From assembly GCF_000402035.1 (NCBI RefSeq), contig NC_021289.1:806001-870000 (forward strand): a stretch of 64,000 nucleotides of DNA, given 5' to 3'. This document shows positions 56,316 through 64,000 of the stretch, piece by piece (the stretch's first letter is position 1; every line of letters begins with the position of its first letter). Both the position numbers and the translations under genes were made by a program. The stretch is from Caballeronia insecticola (lineage in GTDB: Bacteria; Pseudomonadota; Gammaproteobacteria; Burkholderiales; Burkholderiaceae). Below the pieces are notes generated by a model. That model saw only the letters and a list, made by a program, of their open reading frames with translations. It searched no databases and was not told where the DNA came from.

Positions 56316-57077
56316 TCAGCGGCGCGCGCGGCGCCTGTTCGCGGCGAGATCGTCGGCGAGCGGCACGGACGAGAACAGCAGAAGCAACGCCGCCAGCGGC
56401 ACGGTCGTGATGAAACCGAAATGCGCGAAGCCCGTTGCGCCCGCCAGACCGCCGAGCATGAACATGCCGAACAGCGACGCCAGCAGCACGAGACGCGCGT
56501 AATTGGCGCGCACGTAGCCCGCATCGCCCCGCGCGATGCCGCGATTCCAATACAGGCTCTTGCCGATCTCGATGCCGATATCGGTGACGAGCCCGGTCAC
56601 GTGCGTCGTTCTGATCTCGGCTTTGGAAATCTTCGTGATCATCGCGTTTTGCAGGCCCATTACGAAGCACAACAGCGCGACGGTCAGCGGCACATCCCAC
56701 ACGCGATGACTCTCCAGATTCGCGCCGAGCATGCCGAACACGAGCAGCAGCGCGGCTTCGAGCAGCAGCGGCGTGGCGTACACGCTATGCGCGTGTCGTT
56801 GCCGTCCCCAGTTGATGAGCACCGCCGAGGTCGCGGCCCCGCACAGAAATGCGCCGACCGCGCCGATTGCCGAGAAGACGAGCGCGGCCTGACCGAGCGC
56901 GAGGTTATCGGCGATGGAGGAAACCAGTCCCGACATATGCGACGTATATTGGCCGACCGCGAGAAAACCGCCCGCGTTAGCCGCGCCCGCGACGAACGCG
57001 AGCGCGCATCCCAGCCGCCGGTTGGTGGTGTCAGTGCGGCTGAGCGATGTCAGTCCCCGAAGATAGCTGATCGGCAT
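56316..57077 (-). CDS. YoaK family (DUF1275) membrane protein
   Basis: 253 residues, about six hydrophobic segments. DUF1275 motifs: LAFVAGAANAGGFLAVGQYTSHMSG, FVMGLQNAMITKISKAEIRTTHVTG and TDIGIEIGK. The family consists of small inner-membrane proteins of unknown function. It is not part of an evident operon: convergent with ampR and separated by 153 nt from the MarR gene, which points the other way. Confidence 0.85.
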   Translation of the reverse strand: MPISYLRGLTSLSRTDTTNRRLGCALAFVAGAANAGGFLAVGQYTSHMSGLVSSIADNLALGQAALVFSAIGAVGAFLCGAATSAVLINWGRQRHAHSVYATPLLLEAALLLVFGMLGANLESHRVWDVPLTVALLCFVMGLQNAMITKISKAEIRTTHVTGLVTDIGIEIGKSLYWNRGIARGDAGYVRANYARLVLLASLFGMFMLGGLAGATGFAHFGFITTVPLAALLLLFSSVPLADDLAANRRRARR

Positions 57078-57184
57078 GGCGGCGCAAGCGGGATGATCGA
57101 GCCGTCAAGATAGCACGACCAGGCGCGCTCGCCCGGCCCGAATACGATGCGAACGACCGTTCCGCATTGGCGCAAAAAATCGCG

Positions 57185-57222
57185 TTCGATAGGATGCTAA
57201 CGAATAAAGTTCTCGCTATAAT
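57185..57222 (+). promoter_or_regulatory. marR promoter with overlapping operator; nearly leaderless mRNA
   Basis: A perfect -10 hexamer TATAAT (57217-57222) places the transcription start at about 57229, two bases before the ATG (57231). No ribosome site precedes the ATG, consistent with leaderless translation. Just upstream is the imperfect palindrome TTCGATA-GGATGC-TAACGAA (57185-57204), a plausible MarR-type operator over the -35 region. Confidence 0.55.
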
Positions 57223-57230
57223 CCCGCCGC

Positions 57231-57740
57231 ATGACCACCCTCGACATTTTGCGCCGCTCCGTGAGCAGCACGCTCGTGCTGGCCGCGCGACGCTGGCGGC
57301 GCACGAGCCACGGCGTGCTCGCCTCCTACGGCGTGTCGGAAGCCTGCGCGGTGCCGCTTCTCACGGCGAACCGGCTGGGCGAGGCGGTGCGTCAGGTGAC
57401 GCTCGCGGAGCACGTCGGCATCGAGGGGCCATCGCTCGTGCGGCTGCTCGATCAGCTGTGCGCAGCGGGCCTTGTGCGCCGCGACGAAGATCCCGAGGAC
57501 AAGCGCGCCAAGACCATCACGCTGACCGATGAAGGCCGCGCCGTCACCGCGCGCATGGAAGAGCGTCTCGTCACGCTGCGCGCGCGGCTTTTGAAAGGCG
57601 TGAGCCGCGAAGATCTGGAGACCACGTTGCGCGTGCTCAACGCGTTCAGCGAAGTGTCCGATGCAAAGCTCCTCGCCGCGCTCGCCGCGAGCGAGCAAAC
57701 CGCCCGGCCCGCCCGGCCCGCCGGAAAGCGCGGAGCATAG
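57231..57740 (+). CDS. MarR family regulator of the exporter operon
   Basis: 169 residues. The winged HTH has VRQVTLAEHVGIEGPSLVRLLDQLCAAGLVRRDEDPEDKRAKTITLTDEG, with the DxR wing motif, flanked by dimerisation helices. A proline-rich C-terminal tail is unusual (TARPARPAGKRGA). It lies 4 nt upstream of the FUSC permease gene in a five-gene operon. A local repressor released by aromatic acids or drugs, as in EmrR-type systems, is the likely role. Confidence 0.87.
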   Translation: MTTLDILRRSVSSTLVLAARRWRRTSHGVLASYGVSEACAVPLLTANRLGEAVRQVTLAEHVGIEGPSLVRLLDQLCAAGLVRRDEDPEDKRAKTITLTDEGRAVTARMEERLVTLRARLLKGVSREDLETTLRVLNAFSEVSDAKLLAALAASEQTARPARPAGKRGA

Positions 57741-57744
57741 CGCC

Positions 57745-59829
57745 ATGTCTTTTCCTTCCGCGCGCGAGTGGCTCTTTTCCGCCAAGACCTTCGCCGCCGC
57801 GATGATCGCGCTTTACATCGGCCTCGCGCTCGAATTGCCGCGTCCTTATTGGGCGATGGCCACGGTCTATATCGTGTCGAATCCGTTTGTGGGCGCAACG
57901 CGTTCGAAGGCGCTCTATCGCGCGCTTGGCACGATAATCGGCGCGGCGGGCGCGGTGCTCATCGTGCCGCCGTTCGTCGAATCGCCGTATCTGTTCAGCG
58001 TGATCGTCGCGTTGTGGACGGGCACGCTGCTCTATCTCTCGATGTTCGACCGCAGCGCGCGCAGCTACGTCTTTCTGCTTGCGGGCTACACGTTGCCGCT
58101 GATCGCGCTGCCCGCCGTAACGAATCCCGCGATTGTCTTCGATCTCGCCATCACGCGCGCGGAAGAAATTTTGCTGGGTATCGTGGTGGCGAGCATCGTC
58201 GGCAGCGCGGTGTTTCCGAGCCGTCTCGCGCCGACGCTCATCGAGCGAACCGACGCATGGTTTCGCGATGCCGCCTTCTACGCGAGCGAAACGCTCTCGG
58301 GACATATCGCGGGCGCGCCGATTTCGGCCGCGCGACAGCGCCTGGCCGCGACGGTCAATGGCCTCGAACTGCTACTGAGCCAGTTGACCTACGATCACAC
58401 GCGGCCCGACATCATCCGTCGCGCGCGCGCGTTGCAGGGCCGCATGCAGATTTTCCTGCCGCTGATTTCGTCGATGGCCGATCCGCTGATCGAACTGATC
58501 GACAAGCACGGCGCGCATCCCGACGGGCTCGAAACCTTGCTCAAGGATGTCGCCGCGTGGGTCGGCTCGCCCACGCCGCGCGCGGAGAAAGATGTCGAAG
58601 ACGAAAGCACGCCGGATGCGTTGCGCGAGCGCATTCTCGCCATGCGTCCGCCTGTCGAAGCACTCGCGAGCGCAGATGCCGCGCTGCTGTCGAATGCGCT
58701 GTGGCGTCTCGGTCAGGTGATCGACGTGTGGCAGGACATTCGCGCCCTGCGCGCGGCAATCTCGAACGAGACGAGCGACTGGCGTCCGCACTTTCGTCAC
58801 TGGCGTCTGGGCGGCACGGCGCGCTATTTCGATCGCGGCATGATGCTGATTTCAACAGGCGTGGCCGTGAGCGCGATCATCGTCGCGTGCGGGCTGTGGA
58901 TCGAGTCGGGATGGAACGATGGCGCCAGCGCTGTGGCGCTCGCGGCGGTTGCGTGCTGCTTCTTCGCCGCGCTCGACGAACCTGCGCCGCAAGTGTTCAC
59001 GTTCTTTCTCGCGACTTGCTTGAGCGTCGTGCTCGCCGGGCTCTATGTGTTCGCCGTGCTGCCTAAGGTGCACGACTTCGCCATGCTCGTGCTGATTTTC
59101 TCGGTGCCGTTTCTCATCATCGGTACGCTGATTCCGCGGCCGCGCTTCACGCTCGTCACGCTGCTGACCGCGGTGAACACCGCGACCTTCATCAGCATTC
59201 AGAGCGCGTATGAAGCGAATTTTTTCGTCTTCATCAACAGCAATCTCGCGGGCGTCGCCGGCCTGCTCTTCGCGTTTATCTGGACGCGCCTCACGCGCCC
59301 GTTCGGTGCGGAACTCGCCGCTGCACGTCTCACGCGCTCGGCATGGGGCGATATCGTGCTGAGTGCGTCGCCCACGCAAGTAATCGAAGATCAGCGCAAT
59401 CTCTACGCGCGCATGCTCGACCGTCTGATGCAACTGCTGCCGCGTCATGCCGCAACGGATTCGCATCGTCATCCGTCGATCGAGAGCTTCCGCGATTTTC
59501 GTCTCGCGCTGAATGCACTCGATCTGCGCCGCATTCATCGCAAGCTTCCCGCCGAGCTACAAGCGTCAGTCGATGACGTGCTCGATGCGCTGCGCCGTTA
59601 TTTCGAGCTATGCATCGCGCGGCGTGCAAGGCAGCCGGTGCCGCCCGAATTGCTGCGCAGTATCGAAGCGACGAGCGCGCAGGTCACCTCACGCGCCGTC
59701 GCGCAACCGCAAGCCGCCGATGCGCTCAACGAACGCTGGCTGCGCGACACGCTGCATGCGCTGATCGGCATGCGTCTGTCCCTGCACCCGCCTGAGACGC
59801 AAGCGCCCGTGCGCGAGGAGCCGGCATGA
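57745..59829 (+). CDS. FUSC family (AaeB-like) inner-membrane exporter component
   Basis: 694 residues from MSFPSAREWLFSAKTFAAAM; GGAG precedes this ATG. Two membrane blocks (~25-165 and ~365-510, about ten helices) flank two cytoplasmic helical domains. The AaeB/FUSC signature segment is ALELPRPYWAMATVYIVSNPFVGATRSKALYRALGTIIGA. With DUF1656, HlyD-like and outer-membrane partners downstream, it forms a tripartite efflux system of the p-hydroxybenzoate/fusaric acid type. Confidence 0.9.
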   Translation: MSFPSAREWLFSAKTFAAAMIALYIGLALELPRPYWAMATVYIVSNPFVGATRSKALYRALGTIIGAAGAVLIVPPFVESPYLFSVIVALWTGTLLYLSMFDRSARSYVFLLAGYTLPLIALPAVTNPAIVFDLAITRAEEILLGIVVASIVGSAVFPSRLAPTLIERTDAWFRDAAFYASETLSGHIAGAPISAARQRLAATVNGLELLLSQLTYDHTRPDIIRRARALQGRMQIFLPLISSMADPLIELIDKHGAHPDGLETLLKDVAAWVGSPTPRAEKDVEDESTPDALRERILAMRPPVEALASADAALLSNALWRLGQVIDVWQDIRALRAAISNETSDWRPHFRHWRLGGTARYFDRGMMLISTGVAVSAIIVACGLWIESGWNDGASAVALAAVACCFFAALDEPAPQVFTFFLATCLSVVLAGLYVFAVLPKVHDFAMLVLIFSVPFLIIGTLIPRPRFTLVTLLTAVNTATFISIQSAYEANFFVFINSNLAGVAGLLFAFIWTRLTRPFGAELAAARLTRSAWGDIVLSASPTQVIEDQRNLYARMLDRLMQLLPRHAATDSHRHPSIESFRDFRLALNALDLRRIHRKLPAELQASVDDVLDALRRYFELCIARRARQPVPPELLRSIEATSAQVTSRAVAQPQAADALNERWLRDTLHALIGMRLSLHPPETQAPVREEPA

Positions 59830-59867
59830 TCTACGTCATTCATCTCTTATCGGACCGCCAGCCATGA
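59826..59867 (+). CDS. 13-codon bridging mini-ORF between FUSC and DUF1656 genes
   Basis: ATG overlaps the FUSC stop (ATGA at 59826-59829) and the TGA overlaps the DUF1656 start (ATGA at 59864-59867). The product would be MIYVIHLLSDRQP. Neither the mini-ORF nor the DUF1656 gene has a good ribosome site, so translating ribosomes could be handed from FUSC through this stretch to DUF1656. It is more likely a coupling device than a functional peptide. Confidence 0.4.
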   Translation: MIYVIHLLSDRQP

Positions 59868-60073
59868 TCGGCGAAATCGACATTCTCGGCGTGTTCGTGC
59901 CCGCCGTGCTCGTGCTGATGTTCATCGCCTATCTTATGAATCTGGCGATCCGCACGGTGCTCGCGCGCGTCGGTTTCTATCGTTTCGTGTGGCATCGTTC
60001 CGTGTTCGATCTCGGCATCTATGTGCTGGTGCTGGGGCTCGTCGTCATCGTTTCGCATCGGCTCATCTCGTGA
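59864..60073 (+). CDS. DUF1656 (AaeX-like) small membrane protein
   Basis: 69 residues with two transmembrane helices (LGVFVPAVLVLMFIAYLMNLAI and LGIYVLVLGLVVIVSHRL). It is a standard accessory of AaeB/FUSC efflux operons; its function is unknown. The stop overlaps the GTG start of the adaptor gene (GTGA). Confidence 0.87.
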   Translation: MIGEIDILGVFVPAVLVLMFIAYLMNLAIRTVLARVGFYRFVWHRSVFDLGIYVLVLGLVVIVSHRLIS

Positions 60074-61032
60074 AAAAAACCTGGTTCTCCCTCGGACAGA
60101 TTCTGCTTACGCTCATCGTCGTCGCGATCGCGGCGGTCGTGCTGTGGAAGCTCGTCGACTACTACATGTTCGCGCCGTGGACGCGCGACGGCCATGTGCG
60201 CGCCGATGTGATCCAGGTCGCGCCGGACGTCTCCGGCCTCATCACCGAAGTCAAGGTCGTCGACAATCAGCAGGTCAACAAAGGCGCTGTGCTCTTCGTG
60301 ATCGATCGCGCGCGCTATGCGCTTGCGCTGCGCAATGCACAGGCGACCGCGCAGCAGCGGCGCGCGACGCTCGATCAGGCGCGTCGCGAAGACGCGCGTA
60401 ATCGCACGCTCGGCAATCTCGTCGCGCGCGAGGTGGTCGAGGAAACGCATTCGCGTGTCGAACAGGCCGCGGCCGCACTCGCCGATGCCGAAGTCGCCAT
60501 CGATACCGCGCAGCTCAATCTGCAACGCACGGAGATCCTGAGTCCCGTGGACGGCTATCTGAACGATCGCGCGCCGCGTGTCGGCGAATATGTGGCGGCC
60601 GGACGCGCGGTGCTGTCGGTGGTCGACATGCATTCGTTCCGCGTCGATGGTTACTTCGAGGAGACCAAGCTGCACGGCATCGATATCGGTCAGCCGGTCG
60701 ATATCAAAGTGATGGGCGAGCCGAACGTGTTGCGCGGACACGTGCAGAGCATCGTCGCGGCCATTGAAGATCGCGACCGGCAACAGAGCCCGAGCCTTCT
60801 GCCGAACGTGAACCCAGCATTCAGCTGGGTGCGTCTCGCGCAGCGCATTCCGGTGCGCGTCACGCTCGATGAAATTCCCGCCGACTTCCGCCTGATCGCG
60901 GGCCGCACGGCGACGGTATCGGTGCGCGGTCTCGGCCCGTCGATCGGCAAGCGCGCGGCGTCGGAGACATCGCCTGCGTCCGCGCCTTCGCCGACTTCGA
61001 GCGTGGCCGCACCGGCGGGCGCTTCGCAATGA
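60070..61032 (+). CDS. HlyD/AaeA-like membrane fusion protein
   Basis: 320 residues with a GTG start in the GTGA overlap. One N-terminal membrane anchor (LGQILLTLIVVAIAAVVLW), then a lipoyl/barrel-sandwich half (RADVIQVAPDVSGLITEVKVVDNQQVNKG), a coiled-coil hairpin (~90-165) and the second lipoyl half (ILSPVDGYLNDRAPRVGEYVAAG). A short Ala/Ser/Pro tail follows. It links the FUSC pump to the outer-membrane channel. The stop overlaps the next start (ATGA). Confidence 0.9.
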   Translation: MKKTWFSLGQILLTLIVVAIAAVVLWKLVDYYMFAPWTRDGHVRADVIQVAPDVSGLITEVKVVDNQQVNKGAVLFVIDRARYALALRNAQATAQQRRATLDQARREDARNRTLGNLVAREVVEETHSRVEQAAAALADAEVAIDTAQLNLQRTEILSPVDGYLNDRAPRVGEYVAAGRAVLSVVDMHSFRVDGYFEETKLHGIDIGQPVDIKVMGEPNVLRGHVQSIVAAIEDRDRQQSPSLLPNVNPAFSWVRLAQRIPVRVTLDEIPADFRLIAGRTATVSVRGLGPSIGKRAASETSPASAPSPTSSVAAPAGASQ

Positions 61033-62504
61033 GCGGCGTCGGCATCATGAAAGCGCAACGCGTCGGACTGACGCTCGCGGTGTCTTCGGCGCTCGCACTG
61101 TTCGGCTGCACGACGGTCGGCCCGAACTACACGTTGCCGCAGAACGCAACTGTCAACGCGCCCTATGCAAACGGCGCCATCGACGGCGCCGATCTTGCGC
61201 CCGTCACGCAAGGCGCGGTGCCGTCGAAATGGTGGCGTCTCTATGACGATCCCGTGGTCGATCAGCTCGTCACGCAAGCACTCGCGTCCAACGCCGATCT
61301 GCGCGTCGCGGCGGCGAATCTCGCACGCTCGCGCGCGGAAGTCGAATTCGCGAATCAGCAAGGCGGCTTCTCCGGCAAGACATCGGCGGCGTTCCAGCGT
61401 GCGCAGGAATCGGCGGAACAGTATTTGTTGACGGAGAAACTTCCGGTCGTCAATGAAGGCGCGCTCGATCTCTCCGTGTCGTATGAAATCGATCTGTTCG
61501 GCAAGCTCAAACGCGGCGTCGAAGCCGCCAATGCCGACGACGAAGCCGTCGAAGCCGCGCAGGATCTCGCGCGCATCACGGTGGTCGCGGATGTCGTGCG
61601 CGCGTATGTCGAAGCGTGTTCGGCGGGAGAAGAACTGGAGATCGCGCAGAAATCGCTTTCGCTGCAGCGCCAGCGTGTGAAGCTCACGCAACGTTTGCGC
61701 GATGCGGGGCGCGGCAATCAATCGGAAGTCACGCGCGGACAAACACAGGCCGATACCCTCGCCGCCGATATCCCGCGCTTCATCGGACGCCGCCGCGTCG
61801 CGCAAGCGCAACTCGCGATGTTGCTTGCGCGCGCGCCCGCCGACTTGCCGAAGGCCGCGCTCAATTGCAGGAAGCTGCCGAAGCTGCGCGCGCCGATTCC
61901 CGTCGGCGACGGCGCCGCGCTGCTCAAGCGCCGTCCCGATGTGCGTCAGGCCGAGCGGCAACTCGCGTCATCCACGGCGCGCATCGGCGTGGCTACGGCG
62001 GCGCTGTATCCGTCGGTGAGCCTGGGCGCGTCGGTGGGATCGGTGGGCATCGCGGAGGATTTGTTCGGTGCGAACACGAACCGCTGGGCGTTCGGGCCGC
62101 TCATCAGCTGGAGCTTTCCGATCAACGGCCAGCGCGCCCGCGTGCATCAGGCGGAAGCGGCAACGAGCGGCGCGCTCGCGCGTTTCGATGGTGTCGTGCT
62201 CAAGGCCTTGCAGGAAACGCAGAGCAGTCTCGCGACCTATGCGTCCGACACCACGCGCGCCGATGCATTGCGCACCGCGTACAAGTCGGCGATCGAATCC
62301 GCCGATGAAACCAACCGGCTTTATCGCGCGGGCCGCGAGTCCTTCCTGAACGATCTCGATGCCACGCGCACGCTCACCGGCGTTGCCGCGCAAGTCGCCG
62401 CGGCCAACGGGCAGGTCGCCATCGATCAGGTGAATCTGTTCCGCGCGCTCGGCGGCGGCTGGGAGACGGACGAAGCGATCGCACAGAACGTGAAGGGAAA
62501 ATAG
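61029..62504 (+). CDS. NodT-family outer-membrane efflux lipoprotein (TolC-like)
   Basis: 491 residues. A lipoprotein signal with lipobox ALFGCTT is followed by VGPNY, as in OprM/NodT proteins. Two outer-membrane efflux repeats follow (KWWRLYDDPVVDQLVTQAL, AQEDLARITVVADVVRAYVE, LLKRRPDVRQAERQLASSTARIGVATAALYP). It forms the trimeric outer-membrane duct for the FUSC pump. An alternative start is MKAQRVG six codons in. It is the last gene of the operon. Confidence 0.9.
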   Translation: MSGVGIMKAQRVGLTLAVSSALALFGCTTVGPNYTLPQNATVNAPYANGAIDGADLAPVTQGAVPSKWWRLYDDPVVDQLVTQALASNADLRVAAANLARSRAEVEFANQQGGFSGKTSAAFQRAQESAEQYLLTEKLPVVNEGALDLSVSYEIDLFGKLKRGVEAANADDEAVEAAQDLARITVVADVVRAYVEACSAGEELEIAQKSLSLQRQRVKLTQRLRDAGRGNQSEVTRGQTQADTLAADIPRFIGRRRVAQAQLAMLLARAPADLPKAALNCRKLPKLRAPIPVGDGAALLKRRPDVRQAERQLASSTARIGVATAALYPSVSLGASVGSVGIAEDLFGANTNRWAFGPLISWSFPINGQRARVHQAEAATSGALARFDGVVLKALQETQSSLATYASDTTRADALRTAYKSAIESADETNRLYRAGRESFLNDLDATRTLTGVAAQVAAANGQVAIDQVNLFRALGGGWETDEAIAQNVKGK

Positions 62505-62529
62505 GCGCGACGGAGGGTAATCGTGCGCG

Positions 62530-63294
62530 TTACGCCCATCCTTCCAGGCGTAGCGTCGAACGCACGAGACGCTCTTCTTCCCGCTCGATATCGGCGAGAC
62601 TCTCGCGCACGCTCTTGATGTGCTGTCCCGCCGCGCGCCGTGCCTGCTCGGGCAGTCTGCCGGTCACCGCGTTATAGAGCCGCGCGTGCTGCCGGTCGAT
62701 CACGCGCTTCTGCGGCTCGCGATGATAGAGATTGTTCACCGACGCGAACACCGAGCTCAACATCAGATCGTTCAACATGCCAAGCGTATGCACGAGCACC
62801 GGATTGTGCGACGCCTCGCAGATCGCCAGATGAAACGCGTGATCGAGCCGCGCATGTGTCGATGCGTCGGTCTCTTGCAGATGAGCGGCGACGAGTTCTT
62901 CATAGCGCCGCCGGATCATGATGTGATCGGCGGCCGTGCCGCGCAACGCGGCCAGACGCGCGGCTTCCGCTTCGAGCATCTCGCGCACTTCCAGCAGGTC
63001 ATACAGCGTGCGGGGCTGCGAGCCGAGCAGATGCATCATCGGCGTCTGTGCGGGTTCTGCTGTCAATCGCGCGACGAATGAGCCCTTGCCCTGCGCGGTT
63101 TCGATCAGCCCCCTTGCCCGCAACACCTTCAGCCCTTCCCGCAGCGCGGTGCGCGACACGCCGAGCTTCTCCGTCAGCCGCCGCTCGGAAGGCAGCGTCT
63201 GCCCGACCTTGAGCACGCCATCGACGATCAGTTCCTCGATCCGCTCGACAACCACATCCGCGAGTTTCCGCTTGCTTTCGTCCGTGTCTTTCAT
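62530..63294 (-). CDS. GntR family (FadR/GlcC-LldR type) regulator of glycolate genes
   Basis: 254 residues from MKDTDESKRKLADVVVERIE; a GTG 24 nt upstream (63318) is an alternative, but it would sit inside an operator palindrome. The winged HTH reads LPSERRLTEKLGVSRTALREGLKVLRARGLIETAQGKGSFV. The C-terminal FCD domain has metal-ligand positions in LDHAFHLAICEASHNPVLVH and the HIKSV segment. It is divergent from glcD and probably a GlcC-like regulator responding to glycolate or another 2-hydroxy acid. Confidence 0.85.
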   Translation of the reverse strand: MKDTDESKRKLADVVVERIEELIVDGVLKVGQTLPSERRLTEKLGVSRTALREGLKVLRARGLIETAQGKGSFVARLTAEPAQTPMMHLLGSQPRTLYDLLEVREMLEAEAARLAALRGTAADHIMIRRRYEELVAAHLQETDASTHARLDHAFHLAICEASHNPVLVHTLGMLNDLMLSSVFASVNNLYHREPQKRVIDRQHARLYNAVTGRLPEQARRAAGQHIKSVRESLADIEREEERLVRSTLRLEGWA

Positions 63295-63306
63295 CGTCGA
63301 ATTCAC

Positions 63307-63317
63307 TGGTATTACCA
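63307..63317. promoter_or_regulatory. GntR/FadR-type operator 1 (TGGTATTACCA)
   Basis: An 11-bp palindrome fitting TGGTNNNACCA, the core of PdhR, LldR and GlcC sites. It lies 13 nt upstream of the regulator's ATG, positioned for autorepression. It is an exact copy of the site at 63416. Confidence 0.7.
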
Positions 63318-63415
63318 CTGGAGCATGCTAGCACGACGGCTAATGCATGGCATGCGTGTAAGCCTTTTTGGACGCTGCATTCCCGGTTCGAGCCAGTTTC
63401 CAACCGTCAAATAAC

Positions 63416-63426
63416 TGGTATTACCA
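63416..63426. promoter_or_regulatory. GntR/FadR-type operator 2 (TGGTATTACCA)
   Basis: The identical 11-mer within the 13-bp palindrome CTGGTATTACCAG, 109 bp (centre to centre) from operator 1 and ~93 nt upstream of glcD. Twin identical sites suggest looping or separate control of each divergent promoter. Confidence 0.7.
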
Positions 63427-63518
63427 GCGAGAAATTCATCGACACGTCCGCGCTCGCCCGGAAGAATCGCAACAAAGCACATGTGGGCATCGAACCCGCG
63501 CCCCATTGGAGACACCGC

Positions 63519-64000
63519 ATGACCTACGCCTACGACGAAAGGCTCGACGGCCCGCTACGCGATCACGACAAAGCCGCGATCGTGCGCGATCTTCATACGC
63601 TCCTTCCCGATCTGCAGCTTCTGCACGCCAAAGAAGACCTGCGGCCCTTCGAGTGCGACGGACTCTCCGCCTACCGCATCACGCCGATGCTTGTCGCGTT
63701 GCCGGGCACGATCGACGAAGTTCAGGCCCTGCTGCAATATGCGCATGCGCACGGCGTGCCGGTGGTTGCGCGCGGCGCGGGCACCGGTCTTTCGGGCGGC
63801 GCGCTGCCGCTCGAAAAAGGCATGCTGCTCGTGATGTCGCGCTTCAATCGCATTCTTCATATCGATCCCGATGCGGGCATTGCGCGCGTTCAACCCGGCG
63901 TGCGTAATCTCGCGATCTCGCAGGCCGCCGCGCCGCACGGTCTTTACTACGCCCCCGACCCTTCCTCGCAGATCGCGTGCTCGATCGGCGGCAACGTGGC
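63519..64000 (+). CDS. glcD: glycolate oxidase FAD-linked subunit GlcD (3' truncated by window)
   Basis: The first 160 codons are visible and run off the window. The start is MTYAYDERLDGPLRDHDKAA. The FAD-binding (PCMH-type) domain begins with CDGLSAYRITPMLVALPGTIDEVQALLQYAHAHGVPVVARGAGTGLSGGALP, then GVRNLAISQAAAPHGLYYAPDPSSQIACSIGGN; the RGAGTGLSGGA loop contacts the FAD pyrophosphate. With GlcE and GlcF it oxidises glycolate to glyoxylate. The other subunits are expected just beyond the window. Confidence 0.9.
   Translation, partial: MTYAYDERLDGPLRDHDKAAIVRDLHTLLPDLQLLHAKEDLRPFECDGLSAYRITPMLVALPGTIDEVQALLQYAHAHGVPVVARGAGTGLSGGALPLEKGMLLVMSRFNRILHIDPDAGIARVQPGVRNLAISQAAAPHGLYYAPDPSSQIACSIGGNV

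Overview
The window is chromosomal DNA of a GC-rich beta-proteobacterium, most likely Burkholderiaceae (Paraburkholderia/Caballeronia type). The basis is the protein content. The 2,2-dialkylglycine decarboxylase matches the Burkholderia cepacia enzyme in length (433 residues) and in the position of its PLP lysine (K272). The RND pump is BpeF/MexF-like, the sugar-acid operon resembles the Azospirillum L-arabinose pathway, and LysR-type regulators are very frequent (seven). No rRNA, tRNA, CRISPR array, insertion sequence or phage was seen. Both ends cut genes: a UvrA paralogue on the left and a glycolate oxidase subunit (glcD) on the right.

Layout. 1-2.1 kb: UvrA-like C-terminal half and a YdcF-type membrane protein. 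2.5-8.6 kb: an overlapping set of carrier protein, acyl-CoA dehydrogenase-like protein, amino acid:[carrier protein] ligase and DUF1839 protein, followed by a GH2 beta-mannosidase-like gene. 8.6-14.8 kb: an L-arabinose/D-galactose oxidative operon with a divergent LysR gene. 14.8-18.3 kb: a giant fused indolepyruvate ferredoxin oxidoreductase. 18.4-24.5 kb: two LysR genes, an RND permease without partners, and a GST. 24.5-27.7 kb: five near-identical small proteins with double-glycine leaders, arranged 1+4 around a secreted protein gene. Both transcription units start at near-identical RpoN (sigma-54) type promoters and end in hairpins. This is the most unusual locus in the window. 27.7-37.3 kb: a catabolic operon (two amidohydrolases, FlK-like thioesterase, TRAP transporter, CoA-transferase, enoyl-CoA hydratase, iron alcohol dehydrogenase) with a divergent LysR gene. 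37.4-42 kb: an exported PPC/DUF296 protein, a LysR and aldo/keto reductase pair sharing twin operators, a DHA2 exporter and a BON protein. 42.2-49 kb: an 8-bp microsatellite, a DAACS symporter followed by a lone solute-binding protein, divergent MocR and PaiB genes, and an MHYT-GGDEF-EAL protein. 49.1-51.6 kb: a large secreted lipoprotein with LacI-type operators upstream. 51.6-57.1 kb: dgdR/dgdA, ampC/ampR and a YoaK protein. 57.2-62.5 kb: a MarR-controlled tripartite aromatic-acid-type exporter, with its genes chained by start/stop overlaps. 62.5 kb to the end: a GntR regulator and glcD with twin TGGTATTACCA operators.

Most of the window is an accessory metabolic and regulatory region: small catabolic operons, each with a dedicated regulator and often its own transporter. 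Function calls rest on recognisable motifs and recalled family members; no database search was run.
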